Shown here piece after piece: positions 1 through 8,814 of a DNA stretch of 64,000 bases. Below the pieces are notes generated by a model, which worked only from the letters and a program-made list of their open reading frames with translations, did no database searches and was not told the origin of the DNA. The DNA is taken from positions 87,915 to 151,914 of the forward strand of contig CAMNXD010000002.1 of the NCBI GenBank assembly GCA_946566955.1, read 5' to 3'. Source of the stretch: an uncultured Clostridia bacterium. GTDB taxonomy: Bacteria > Bacillota > Clostridia > Oscillospirales > Acutalibacteraceae. The position numbers and the translations under genes are program-made. The first letter of the stretch is position 1, and every line of letters begins with the position of its first letter.

Positions 1-1064
1 TCGCTTTTCGATGGCAAGTGAATTGACATTGCAAGAAGATCTTCAGGAGATACCGCCATTCGTTCATATACAGTACCTTCCTGAAATCTCAACGCCTGAT
101 TTATAAAATCAGGTCGCATAAGGTATGCTCCAACAAATTCTGTGATATGCCGTTCCGAAATTTCAAAGGTAACATAGATTGGAGAAAAGATGGCATCTCC
201 GTAGGTGTTTATGCAGATAACCCCGAATTTTAGGTTGGCAGGGTTATAGCAAAGATCGCCTTTATGTGTGACTTTGTATTTCTTATCATCGGAGGATACG
301 AGATAGTCCCTGTCATATCTGTCGGATTTCTCGTACACACCATCTTTTGAAAGCGTAGCGTGGGGATATGAGCCGTCTTTCTCACAGTATTCTTTTCTTT
401 CGGAAAGAATATCCGATAAACGCACTTTCTCCCATCTTTGCTCATTTTGGGATATATAGGAGTTTAGAAAGCCTCTTTTATATGACTTGAGGGTTTCGAC
501 AAGCTGGCGTTGCTTCTCGATTCGCTTATCCAAGCAAATGATAAACTCGGCTATTTTTTCTTGCTCTTGCAATGTAGGAGATGTGATCTCCATTGAAAGA
601 AAAGTGCCAGGATGAATTCTTTTTGCTTTTCGGCTTCCATTGGCAATATCACCATTCTTTTTGTAAAAATCTCGTTGGATAATTCGGTTCAGTAAGAAGG
701 TGGAATTGATGTTGCTGATATCAAATGCAGGAGCGTCAAGAGTAGACTCATATCCATCCAACTCAGGCGGCACAATACCAAATGCACAATTTAAGAAATC
801 CAACTTTCCGTAAATTAGTTGACCTGCTTTGCGAATGTAATATTGAGTATTCTCGCTGCCTTCAAAAATCGTGTTTTTTTCAACGACACCTTTAGCCCAA
901 AGTTTCACGGAGAGTTTTTTTGCTTGTTTTCCGTCTGATCCCGGTATCTTACTCTCGGTAAGGTATTCATTTAATAAATGACTTTCCCACTCTCCCTCAA
1001 ACCCCGGAAATCTCAGCTTAGGTACACGAACCCCTTGACTATTACTTGAGGATACATTTGCCAT
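1..1064 (-). CDS. hsdS: Type I restriction-modification specificity subunit HsdS, 3' end beyond window
   Basis: The frame reads leftward from an ATG at 1062-1064 and stays open to base 1, so about 354 residues are visible and the C-terminus is missing. It has the HsdS plan: an opening typical of the family (VPKLRFPGF at about residues 13-21), a first target-recognition domain, a central conserved helical region with EQEKIAEF and a KRIEKQ helix around residues 165-205, then the start of a second recognition domain. HsdS reads the bipartite DNA target for the HsdM methylase and HsdR nuclease. The start lies only 6 nt after the hsdM stop and its GGAGGTG ribosome-binding site is formed by the last hsdM codons, so translation is probably coupled. 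Specificity cannot be predicted from sequence. Confidence 0.88.
   Translation of the reverse strand, partial: MANVSSSNSQGVRVPKLRFPGFEGEWESHLLNEYLTESKIPGSDGKQAKKLSVKLWAKGVVEKNTIFEGSENTQYYIRKAGQLIYGKLDFLNCAFGIVPPELDGYESTLDAPAFDISNINSTFLLNRIIQRDFYKKNGDIANGSRKAKRIHPGTFLSMEITSPTLQEQEKIAEFIICLDKRIEKQRQLVETLKSYKRGFLNSYISQNEQRWEKVRLSDILSERKEYCEKDGSYPHATLSKDGVYEKSDRYDRDYLVSSDDKKYKVTHKGDLCYNPANLKFGVICINTYGDAIFSPIYVTFEISERHITEFVGAYLMRPDFINQALRFQEGTVYERMAVSPEDLLAMSIHLPSKS
1043..1057. repeat. 15-bp repeat shared by the hsdS start and the hsdR leader
   Basis: The sequence TACTTGAGGATACAT occurs at 1043-1057, inside the first codons of hsdS, and again in the same orientation at 5446-5460, just upstream of hsdR. 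The two copies bracket hsdM and hsdR. They may mark an old duplication or recombination point, or a shared regulatory half-site. Function is unknown. Confidence 0.6.
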
Positions 1065-1070
1065 AAAAAA

Positions 1071-2639
1071 TTACACCTCCATATCAAAGGGGAAATCAAG
1101 CCCCAATTCGTCAAAATACGGTTTTAATTCTGCGTTTATTGTCTTAATTTCACTTTGCAGCGTTCTGATCTCCTGCGCCACTGCCGCAAGGTCAATTTCA
1201 GGCTCTTTCTCAAATGTATCCACATAACGGGGAATATTGAGATTAAATCCGTTTTCAGCAATTTCCTCCATCGTGGCAACATGAGCATACTTCGGGGCAT
1301 CCTCCCGCTTCTCATAAGTAGATACAATCTTATCAATATCGCATTCCCGCAGGATATTCTGATTCTTGCCCGATTCAAAATCCTTGGAAGCGTCAATAAA
1401 CAGAATATTTCCGCGGTTGCCGTTACGCTCTTTCTTCAGCACAAGAACACATACGGGAATACCCGTGCCAAAGAACAGATTGGCGGGCAAACCGATAACA
1501 GCATCAAGAACATTCAGGTTTTCAATCAAATACTTTCGTATCGTTTCTTCCGCCCCTCCACGGAACAAAACGCCGTGAGGCAACAGGACGACAGCTCTGC
1601 CGTCCTCGTCCATGTGATAAACCATATGCTGCACAAAGGCAAAATCCGCTTTGGACTTTGGCGCAAGTTTTCCGTATTGATTAAAGCGGTCATCCTCCAT
1701 AAACTTCTGATCGGCAGGCCAATTTGCCGAGTAAGGAGGATTCGCAACCTGAACACGAAACTTCTCTTCTCCGAAATAATCGTGTTCAAGGGTGTCTCCG
1801 TTATAGATGGAGAAATTGCGATATGGAATACCCCGCAGAATCATGTTCATGCGGGCAAGATTGTATGTAGTGGAGGTAAGCTCCTGACCATAGTAAAGAC
1901 GGACATTCGCATATTTCTTCAAATGAAGCAGCAGAGAGCCTGAACCACAGGTCGGATCTGCTGCCGATTTAATGTTTTCAAGTCCAAGGCAAGCCAAGCG
2001 GCAAAGCAGCTCGGCGGGTCCGGCAGGAGTATAGAACTCTCCCGCTTTTTTCCCAGCAGTAGCAGCAAATTGTCCGATGAGATACTCATAGGCATTTCCA
2101 AGAACATCAATTTTTGTATCCTCTACTCCAAAATTGATTTCATCCAGCGAAGCTATGATTTTTGACATCACGGTGCTGCGGTCTTTGACCGTGTGTCCGA
2201 GCCTTGTGGAATCAAGCTGCATATCCGAGAACAAGCCTTCAAAATCGTCCTGACTGTCACGCCCGATAGTAGATTCCATCAGACTGTTGATTGCCTTTTG
2301 TAAAAATTCAATATCAAAAGAACGGTTTTCCACCATCTTCACGAGATTACGGAAAAGATACTGCGGCTCAACAACATAACCGAGATCACGGAGTGATTCT
2401 TCTACAACCGCTTCACGGTAATCGTCATCCTTCCAAGCGTCCTCGTAGGAAATATTGTCGTCTTTCAGGAGATTTACCATATACTTTTCCGTTCGGTCGG
2501 AAAGATAGTAATAGAAAATCATCCCCAAAATATAGTTTTTGAACTCATACGCTTCCATATTTCCACGCAAAGCGTTAGCCATTGCCCACAATTTCGTGGA
2601 AAGTTCTTTCTGATGCTGTTGAATGCTATTGTTATCCAT
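1071..2639 (-). CDS. hsdM: Type I restriction-modification DNA methylase HsdM
   Basis: N6-adenine methyltransferase of 522 residues, the usual HsdM length. An N-terminal helical HsdM domain is followed by the Rossmann methylase fold, with S-adenosylmethionine motif I (DPTCGSGSLL, about residues 228-237) and the catalytic NPPY motif at about 300-303, both intact. With HsdS it methylates the host recognition site, and with HsdR it forms the restriction complex. A good AAAGGAG ribosome-binding site precedes the ATG, which lies 15 nt after hsdR, so hsdR, hsdM and hsdS form one leftward operon. No inactivating change is visible. Confidence 0.96.
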   Translation of the reverse strand: MDNNSIQQHQKELSTKLWAMANALRGNMEAYEFKNYILGMIFYYYLSDRTEKYMVNLLKDDNISYEDAWKDDDYREAVVEESLRDLGYVVEPQYLFRNLVKMVENRSFDIEFLQKAINSLMESTIGRDSQDDFEGLFSDMQLDSTRLGHTVKDRSTVMSKIIASLDEINFGVEDTKIDVLGNAYEYLIGQFAATAGKKAGEFYTPAGPAELLCRLACLGLENIKSAADPTCGSGSLLLHLKKYANVRLYYGQELTSTTYNLARMNMILRGIPYRNFSIYNGDTLEHDYFGEEKFRVQVANPPYSANWPADQKFMEDDRFNQYGKLAPKSKADFAFVQHMVYHMDEDGRAVVLLPHGVLFRGGAEETIRKYLIENLNVLDAVIGLPANLFFGTGIPVCVLVLKKERNGNRGNILFIDASKDFESGKNQNILRECDIDKIVSTYEKREDAPKYAHVATMEEIAENGFNLNIPRYVDTFEKEPEIDLAAVAQEIRTLQSEIKTINAELKPYFDELGLDFPFDMEV

Positions 2640-2654
2640 CGTTTAATTTCTCCT

Positions 2655-5426
2655 TTAATTGCTGCTGTATTTATCAACATGAGCGTAAATGAAATCGACA
2701 ATCCGGTTTACAAGCGAGCGTTTTTTAAGCAGCGGCATAGGCTCTGTGATGTTATCCCTGATCTCGCCAGGATTCAGCACGCCTGTAAACTCAAACTCTG
2801 CAATTTCACCCTTCAGCATAGCAGCGTCCACGCCCTCTTTTTCAGCGAAAGCTTCGATTTCTTCTGATTTCTGCTTGTTTTCAAAGTCATTGTAGGCGGC
2901 ATCAATATCCTCTGTACCGTCAAAGCCGGATACAACCTGATCAAGGAAAGCACGAAGTATATCAATCTTCTTAACCAAGCGCATATTGTCGGAACGGTCA
3001 AGCTCTGTTTTGATATGCTCAATATCCTGCTCCCGGGTCTGCTTGGAAGCAAAGTTGATATTGCGTATCAGGTTCATAATGTAGGCTACGTTGATACGGT
3101 TGCTCTCCATCAGCTCGATACAGAAATCCACATCGTCAAGCACGGATACAACCTCTTTACCTGTTTTATGCTTGCGGTAAAGCAGCAGATATTTGCTCTT
3201 GTAGTCCTGATATTCCTGATCTGTCATATCCAAGTTGCTGCGTTCAAAGCTGAACTCTACAAAGGTCTGCAAAGAAAGCAGATACCTTGTCAGCTCACGA
3301 AACAGGATGACAAACTCTTTCTGGTCGTCCTCGGAGTACAGCATATCTATCGAGGCAGGAGTGGGCGCAATTTGCTTTATTCCGGCAACCAGCTCGTTGA
3401 ACTTCTGTGCGTAAAAGTCAAAGTCCTGCGTCAGAATCCCGTCAGGGTGTCCCTGTGAAAATAAAGCGAGAGCGTCGTCTGTCTTTTGTTTCAAATTACG
3501 GTAGCAAACGATAATTCCGTATGGCTTTGTTTCTTTCTCCACACGGTTTGTGCGGCTGTATGCCTGAAGCAAATCGTGGTACATCATATCCTTGTCCACA
3601 TACAGAACGCCGAGTGGCTTGCTGTCAAAGCCGGTAAGGAACATGTTCACGACGATAAGAATATCCAAAGGCTTTGTTTTCTTGCCCTTTACCCGGTCGG
3701 AAATATCCTTGTGATACGCCGCAAAAGTATCGGTGCTGAAATTCGTGCTGAATGTTTTGTTATAATCCGCTATGATATTTTCCAAAGAATCACGGGAATG
3801 CTCGTCGTGACCCTCGTAATCCTCATTTGCTCCGTAGGAGAAAATACCGCTGATATTCAAATCATGGTCTATGGACTTGAATATATTATAATATTTCACG
3901 AGCATCGGAATAGACGATACGGCAAAAATGGCGGTGTACTGCCTGTTGCGGGTTTTCGCTTTATGATTCTGTATGATATGATTGGCGATCATCGTCATAC
4001 GCTCGTCCGCCATATATAACTCGCCCACATCGATGGCTTCCGTCAAAGTGGAATCATTCTCATCGTAAGCGCCCTTGATCGTGGTGACGTACTCGATATG
4101 GAAGCCGAGAACATTGTTGTCAAAAATAGCGTCTTTAATGAGATAGGAATGCAGACACTCTCCAAACAGCTTTTCCGTTGTCTGCGTTACCTTTCCCTCA
4201 ACCTTACCGTTTACCTCAAAGCGTGGCGTCCCCGTAAATCCAAAGAACTGTGCTTTTGTAAAATGACGGACAATATCCTTGTGCATATCCCCGAACTGGC
4301 TGCGGTGACATTCATCTATGATAAAGACCACTTTTTCATCACGGTACAGCTCCATAACCTTCGCATACTGTGGTTTCTTTACGGCAGTCGCCATTTTTTG
4401 AATGGTCGTAATGATAAGCTGACGGTTCTTGTCTTTCATCTGCTTGACAAGAATATTCGTGCGGTCGGTAGCGTCAACAGAACCAGCTTCAAATTTGTTA
4501 AATTCCTCAGTCGTCTGCGTGTCCAAGTCCTTTCGGTCAACCAAGAAGATAACCTTTTTTATGCTCGGCATAGAAGCGAGAATCTGCGCCGTTTTGAACG
4601 ATGTAAGCGTTTTGCCCGCTCCTGTGGTATGCCATATGTAAGCGTTTCTGTTGGTCAGAGTTGCCTGTCGGATAAGAGCTTCTGTTGCGTACACCTGATA
4701 AGGGCGCATAACCATCAAAATCTTATCTGTATCATTCAAAATGGTGAATTTGGTCAGCATTTTGACAAGCAGATCACGGGCAAGGAAGACAACCGAGAAA
4801 TCTTTGAGATTCGTCACACGAATGTTGTTGTCGTCCGTCCAAAAGAACGTGTGGGAATATAAAATGTCCTTATCGCTGTTTGCAAAATATTTCGTGTCTA
4901 CACCGTTGGAAACTACAAAAAGCTGGATAAAATGGTAAAGCCCCTGATAGGAGTGCTTTCTGTATCTCATAATTTGATTTACTGCTTCTTTTATATCCAC
5001 GCCACGGCGTTTCAACTCGATTTGCACGAGCGGCAAGCCATTGATAAGCAAAGTTACATCATAACGGTTCGTATATTTCCCAACAACCGTTGTTTGGTGT
5101 GTAACCTGATAGCGGTTCTTCGTATAATCCTCGTCGAGAAACTGCAAGTACGGTTTTGTACCGTCATCCATTTCAAGGACAAATTTATCCCGAAGTATCT
5201 TTGCACTTTCAAAAATACTTTTGCCGTTTATGTAATTCAGCACCCTTTCCCATTCTTTGACAGAAAGAGTTTTGCCATTCAATTTGGCGGCATTAAAAGT
5301 TTCAAATTGCTCCTTGAAGTTTGCAAGAAGCGAATCATAATCAGGCAATGAAATAATTTGATAATTCTGATTTTGAAGTTGTTCTATAAGCTGCTGCTCC
5401 AGCTCTGCTTCGCTTTGATATGCCAT
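2655..5426 (-). CDS. hsdR: Type I restriction enzyme HsdR, translocase and nuclease
   Basis: Restriction subunit of 923 residues. The N-terminal PD-(D/E)xK nuclease domain shows D123 and the E137-x-K139 pair (IELKR). A superfamily 2 helicase/translocase follows, with Walker A (HTTGAGKT, about 266-273), the DECH box (about 371-374) and motif III (GFTGTP, about 396-401), then the helical C-terminal region typical of HsdR. It pulls DNA past the bound complex using ATP and cuts when translocation is blocked. It is first in the hsdR-hsdM-hsdS operon, with a GGAGGATTC ribosome-binding site. All catalytic motifs look intact, so the system is probably active if hsdS is whole. Confidence 0.96.
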   Translation of the reverse strand: MAYQSEAELEQQLIEQLQNQNYQIISLPDYDSLLANFKEQFETFNAAKLNGKTLSVKEWERVLNYINGKSIFESAKILRDKFVLEMDDGTKPYLQFLDEDYTKNRYQVTHQTTVVGKYTNRYDVTLLINGLPLVQIELKRRGVDIKEAVNQIMRYRKHSYQGLYHFIQLFVVSNGVDTKYFANSDKDILYSHTFFWTDDNNIRVTNLKDFSVVFLARDLLVKMLTKFTILNDTDKILMVMRPYQVYATEALIRQATLTNRNAYIWHTTGAGKTLTSFKTAQILASMPSIKKVIFLVDRKDLDTQTTEEFNKFEAGSVDATDRTNILVKQMKDKNRQLIITTIQKMATAVKKPQYAKVMELYRDEKVVFIIDECHRSQFGDMHKDIVRHFTKAQFFGFTGTPRFEVNGKVEGKVTQTTEKLFGECLHSYLIKDAIFDNNVLGFHIEYVTTIKGAYDENDSTLTEAIDVGELYMADERMTMIANHIIQNHKAKTRNRQYTAIFAVSSIPMLVKYYNIFKSIDHDLNISGIFSYGANEDYEGHDEHSRDSLENIIADYNKTFSTNFSTDTFAAYHKDISDRVKGKKTKPLDILIVVNMFLTGFDSKPLGVLYVDKDMMYHDLLQAYSRTNRVEKETKPYGIIVCYRNLKQKTDDALALFSQGHPDGILTQDFDFYAQKFNELVAGIKQIAPTPASIDMLYSEDDQKEFVILFRELTRYLLSLQTFVEFSFERSNLDMTDQEYQDYKSKYLLLYRKHKTGKEVVSVLDDVDFCIELMESNRINVAYIMNLIRNINFASKQTREQDIEHIKTELDRSDNMRLVKKIDILRAFLDQVVSGFDGTEDIDAAYNDFENKQKSEEIEAFAEKEGVDAAMLKGEIAEFEFTGVLNPGEIRDNITEPMPLLKKRSLVNRIVDFIYAHVDKYSSN

Positions 5427-5450
5427 AAAGAATCCTCCGTTTTAGTACTT

Positions 5451-5477
5451 GAGGATACATATACGCAAAGTATCCTC
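5451..5477. promoter_or_regulatory. Inverted repeat in the hsdR leader
   Basis: A perfect 8-bp inverted repeat (GAGGATAC at 5451-5458 and GTATCCTC at 5470-5477, spacer 11) lies 24-51 bases upstream of the hsdR ATG. The arm nearer hsdR also belongs to the 15-bp repeat that recurs at the hsdS start. It could be an operator or an RNA hairpin next to the hsdR ribosome-binding site. No separate hsdR promoter was found, so hsdR may be read from the gene upstream. Confidence 0.45.
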
Positions 5478-5521
5478 CCTCAATCTATTTTTTTTGACCT
5501 TAGCCATTCCAAAAAGCACAG

Positions 5522-6178
5522 CTAAAATCCTATTTCCTCTCTGATCTGATTAAGACCCTTTCCGTTATACATAAAATATTGTGGACCAGCGCTTGGACTT
5601 TTGCCTCTCAACATATCTGCCAGAGAACTCAACGAATATGTTTCTCCATGATAAACGACATGTTTTAAGTCATCACATACGGTAGCTTTGATAGTATCAT
5701 CAAAGACATATGTTATTTCTGCTCCGGCAGGGATCTTAGCTTTTTCAAAGGTGAATGGTTTCGCCCTGTCGTGTCTCACTTCAATCTTATTTGCATTTTC
5801 TTCATCTTGTGCGTCTTCGCTGGTTTTAGCCACCAACACAAGGTTATCTTCAAGACCGTTGATTGCAGCAATATTTTGGATGACGGAATAAGCCTGTCCA
5901 GGAGAGATGGAATAAAATTCTCTTGTTCGGATATTTCCGTCAATATCATCTACGCTGCGAAGCGTAGGATTTAAGATGTCAATCAAGGCGTGCAGACATT
6001 TATCCTTTAACCTTGAATTAACTTTATAGTACGCATAAATTCTAAAGCCAAAAGGGGTACATTCAGTTCGATTTAATTCTTTTACACGGCGTTCCACATT
6101 ATCAGCATATCCGATTTTCACATAAGGTGGAAATGACGGATTGGTTAATATATAGATATATCCTTCAGTTTGACTCAT
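5522..6178 (-). CDS. GIY-YIG-type (T5orf172-like) protein with small C-terminal domain
   Basis: Protein of 218 residues. Residues about 7-110 look like the T5orf172 branch of the GIY-YIG nuclease superfamily: YIYILTNP, then YVKIGYA, R31 in ERRVKEL, and an REFY block near residues 86-89. About 50 C-terminal residues (VVYHGETYSLSSLA, then a GPQYF-YNGKGL pattern) resemble small DNA-binding-like domains often found on restriction-associated proteins (DUF4357/RAMA style); I am unsure of the exact family. The ATG overlaps the stop of the upstream AAA-nuclease gene by 4 nt (ATGA), so the two are co-translated. A defence or DNA-processing role beside the type I system is inferred from context. Confidence 0.75.
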   Translation of the reverse strand: MSQTEGYIYILTNPSFPPYVKIGYADNVERRVKELNRTECTPFGFRIYAYYKVNSRLKDKCLHALIDILNPTLRSVDDIDGNIRTREFYSISPGQAYSVIQNIAAINGLEDNLVLVAKTSEDAQDEENANKIEVRHDRAKPFTFEKAKIPAGAEITYVFDDTIKATVCDDLKHVVYHGETYSLSSLADMLRGKSPSAGPQYFMYNGKGLNQIREEIGF

Positions 6179-8061
6179 TTTTGTTCCTCCGTCATATTTC
6201 CGTGCCCAACTGTCACTTCAACATTCTTTCCGCTGAAAGCTACACCGTATTGATAGATCATCTGAACACCTTCGGCAGTCATTTCGGTATCGTATTTTTT
6301 ATCAATGATCTGCTGCAATGCCGCTTGAGACAGCTTCTTAAGCTGCTCCTCCGTACAATTTTTCTCCGCTTTCAGTTCAATAATAATGCCGGGAAGGTTC
6401 TTTGATTTCGGCTTAAGCTGAATATCGTACCTGCCGTCGCCGGATTCTTTGTTTGAAGAAGTATATGAGCCGCCCAATAACGCACACAATCCCAGCATAA
6501 ACCCGTGATAAAAATTCTCTCCGGCTGTATCAAAGCAGCTTACGGACTGTGTAAGAAGCGTTTGTATCAGCGATTGAAGTTTAATATGATCGCCGGAATA
6601 AATTGCTTCCTGAATTGAAATAGCCGTTGACTGCGGTATTATGGAATCCATCTTCTGAAGAATTTCCTTGTTATAAACAAAAGTAATTTCTTTATTCGGC
6701 AATGCAACCTCACACATAAAATCCCCATTAAACGACGGGGCTGTTTTTATAGCCTTCAAATATCCGGCAACCAGTAAAAAACTGTAAATCGTCGACGAAT
6801 TATTTTTTATTTGCGGATATATAACGCCCGTATCAATATAAGTCGTAAAAGATTTCCCGTTCACCAAAGAAGTGAGTTTTTCATAAATTTCTCCGGACGC
6901 TTCAGAGATTACTTCTCCGATAATATCATTGCTGCCTGTGGACTGCCAAAAAGCTCTCGGCTCGCATTCGTTGTTAAAATAGTTAATCACTGACCACGGA
7001 TTGAAGATTTCCGTTCTACCAAAACGATAGCCGTCATACCATTCGCAAATCTCATCATACTGATCGGCAGCGCCGTAGTATTCGGCCATTTCTTTTACTT
7101 CTTCCGAAGTGAAACCAAAGTAAGAACTGTATTTGTTGTCCAAAACAGAATTGATCGTCAGATTATTAAGACCGCTGAAAATGCTTTCTTTGGCAACACG
7201 AAGAATACCGGTCAGAAATCCGTAAGACAAATGTTTGTTGTCTTTCAGACCGCCGGAAAACAGATTACGCATAAAGAGAACGATTCTGTCGTAGTAGTTT
7301 TTCATATATCCCTGCTGGATAGGGATATCGTACTCGTCAATGATAATAATCGGCGCCACGCCGTAATGCTTATGAAGCATACGGGAAAGATCTAGAAGAG
7401 CGCCGGAAAGCTCAACTTCGTTTACTTCTCCGGACAGCAGTCTTTCAAAAGCCTTTTTCTCGAATTCATCGCACTTTTCGCTTGTCCTTAATTCATTATG
7501 CCGACCAGCTTCTTTGGAAAACACGTCCTTAATAGCGTCGAAAGTCTTTTCCCAAGAGTCGAATTTAATATCCTTAAATGTAATAAAGATAACCGGATAC
7601 TTTCCCTGATATTCACGATATTTTTTGCCGCCAGACCAAATCTTTTTATCCCTGAAATAAACGGAGGTATCTTCATTAGTCTTTTCAAAAAAGGTACGCA
7701 GCATATCCATATTCAAGGTTTTTCCAAAGCGGCGGGGACGGGTAAACAGCGACACCATCGGACGCTCGTCAATAAAGTCCTTAATCATCATAGTTTTATC
7801 GATGTAATAATACTCTGATGAAGCCAGACGGTAGTCAGAAACACCGATAGGCAACGGAAGATTGGCAGGGCGGGCGTGTTTCATATAAGCGCCTGACTTG
7901 ATACGGCTATCCGCCGGTTTTTCAGCATCGGCAGGGATAATCCATGAACGCCCCTGCTTTTTAGCGTCTTTTATTTTCCCTTCCTTGCAAAGGGTAGAAA
8001 CTCTTCTTTCTGTTATATCCCAAAGCTTAGCCGCTTCCTTTACAGATATCGTATCAGCCAT
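6175..8061 (-). CDS. HTH-AAA ATPase-like-PD-(D/E)xK nuclease fusion protein
   Basis: About 628 residues from an ATG at 8059-8061. This start is chosen because an AAGGAGG site sits 9 nt before it, inside a longer open frame. Residues 1-45 form a MerR/excisionase-like helix-turn-helix (SVKEAAKLWDITERRVSTLC). Residues about 70-420 match the AAA-ATPase-like family of PF09820, with a GxxxxGKT-like loop (TRPRRFGKT, about 107-115) and a Walker B stretch ending in IIIIDEYD. The C-terminus (GDGRYDIQL then IIIELKAEK) is the associated PD-(D/E)xK nuclease domain (PF08011). The family is common in gut Firmicutes and Bacteroidetes and its function is unknown. Fusion to a DNA-binding domain and its position upstream of the restriction genes suggest a DNA-directed, possibly defensive or regulatory, role. 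Confidence 0.85.
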   Translation of the reverse strand: MADTISVKEAAKLWDITERRVSTLCKEGKIKDAKKQGRSWIIPADAEKPADSRIKSGAYMKHARPANLPLPIGVSDYRLASSEYYYIDKTMMIKDFIDERPMVSLFTRPRRFGKTLNMDMLRTFFEKTNEDTSVYFRDKKIWSGGKKYREYQGKYPVIFITFKDIKFDSWEKTFDAIKDVFSKEAGRHNELRTSEKCDEFEKKAFERLLSGEVNEVELSGALLDLSRMLHKHYGVAPIIIIDEYDIPIQQGYMKNYYDRIVLFMRNLFSGGLKDNKHLSYGFLTGILRVAKESIFSGLNNLTINSVLDNKYSSYFGFTSEEVKEMAEYYGAADQYDEICEWYDGYRFGRTEIFNPWSVINYFNNECEPRAFWQSTGSNDIIGEVISEASGEIYEKLTSLVNGKSFTTYIDTGVIYPQIKNNSSTIYSFLLVAGYLKAIKTAPSFNGDFMCEVALPNKEITFVYNKEILQKMDSIIPQSTAISIQEAIYSGDHIKLQSLIQTLLTQSVSCFDTAGENFYHGFMLGLCALLGGSYTSSNKESGDGRYDIQLKPKSKNLPGIIIELKAEKNCTEEQLKKLSQAALQQIIDKKYDTEMTAEGVQMIYQYGVAFSGKNVEVTVGHGNMTEEQK

Positions 8062-8095
8062 CACACGATACCTCCTTGTATCATTTCGCATTTAC

Positions 8096-8124
8096 ATTAT
8101 ACCCAAGAATCAGAATTTTGTCAA
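8096..8124 (-). promoter_or_regulatory. Sigma-A promoter for the HTH-AAA-nuclease operon
   Basis: On the minus strand TTGACA (8119-8124) and TATAAT (8096-8101) are separated by exactly 17 bp, a perfect consensus promoter about 35 nt upstream of the gene start. An 11-bp inverted repeat lies just upstream of the -35 box. Confidence 0.88.
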
Positions 8125-8129
8125 CGAAT

Positions 8130-8168
8130 TTCGGAACAATGTCAAAACAAATTCGGTATTGTTCCGAA
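8130..8168. promoter_or_regulatory. 11-bp inverted repeat upstream of the defence promoter
   Basis: TTCGGAACAAT (8130-8140) and ATTGTTCCGAA (8158-8168) are perfect inverted copies separated by 17 bp. They begin 6 bp upstream of the -35 box of the HTH-AAA-nuclease promoter. This position suits a repressor or activator site, and the HTH domain of the downstream protein itself is one candidate binder. This is inference only. Confidence 0.55.
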
Positions 8169-8222
8169 TAAAAACAGCAAGAGACGGCGCTGTGCCTGTG
8201 TACCGTCCTTTGCGTGCATATA

Positions 8223-8618
8223 TCATAATTGCTGTCTGTTGTTATCCAGTAAAATTACATCGGCATTTACGATTTCAACAGCTTTGTTACAAATACTGTT
8301 TCTTTGCCGTATCCACAGCATTGGATTTTCGGCTTTCAGTTTTTCTGTTACATTTTCCTTTTCAGAAAAATCTTTTACTAACCGAAGAAAAAGTTCCTGT
8401 GCCTGCTCCTCAATATTAGCAAGATAAGTATGTAGCTTGCCGCTTGTCAGAAGATTGTAGTATAGTACTCAACAATAGTGCGTTAGATAGCGCAACCGTC
8501 TCTGTCCCCAAACGCCAATGGAGCGTTCTTCTTCAGACGTTAATTTGAGATTTGGTAAGATATAATCGCCAACTTCTCTGTAAGTCCCGCCTATCTGCTC
8601 GTATAATGATTTCTCCAT
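8223..8618 (-). pseudogene. TnpV-like transposon protein gene with in-frame stop
   Basis: A reading frame of 131 codons begins at ATG 8616-8618 behind a good AAAGGAGG site. It encodes a protein resembling TnpV of mobilizable transposons (LYEQIGGTYREVGDY, then GVWGQRRLRYL, NLLTSGKL and a KLKAENPMLW motif). Codon 50 is TGA (8469-8471), in a TGTTGA hexamer where CGTCGA (Arg-Arg) would suit the surrounding RRLRYL-type sequence. The remaining frame is open to its natural TGA at 8223-8225. The gene is therefore a recent pseudogene and a footprint of a mobile element in this block. The 196 nt between it and the next gene hold only AT-rich sequence with no gene that I can see. Confidence 0.75.
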
Positions 8619-8814
8619 AGTACAAAACCTCCTTTGATACTGCTATTGTACTCAAGAAGACTTTCATTTGCGAATGTGCGATTTTGAAAATTGCAGATAG
8701 TTCACTCAATAGAAACGTGACTTTTCAACAGATTTTCGCTTATAAAATACTGACTTTTCAATATAAAATAGACCTTATTTCTATGACTTTTCAATTTAAA
8801 AAGAACAATGTCGA

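Noticed and set aside
230..445. Open frame of 71 codons on the minus strand
   Set aside because: It is an out-of-frame shadow of hsdS, which is open over the same bases with clear HsdS motifs.
1155..1943. Long plus-strand open frame of 262 codons
   Set aside because: It lies opposite hsdM, whose methylase motifs are complete. Plus-strand frames opposite hsdR are rejected for the same reason.
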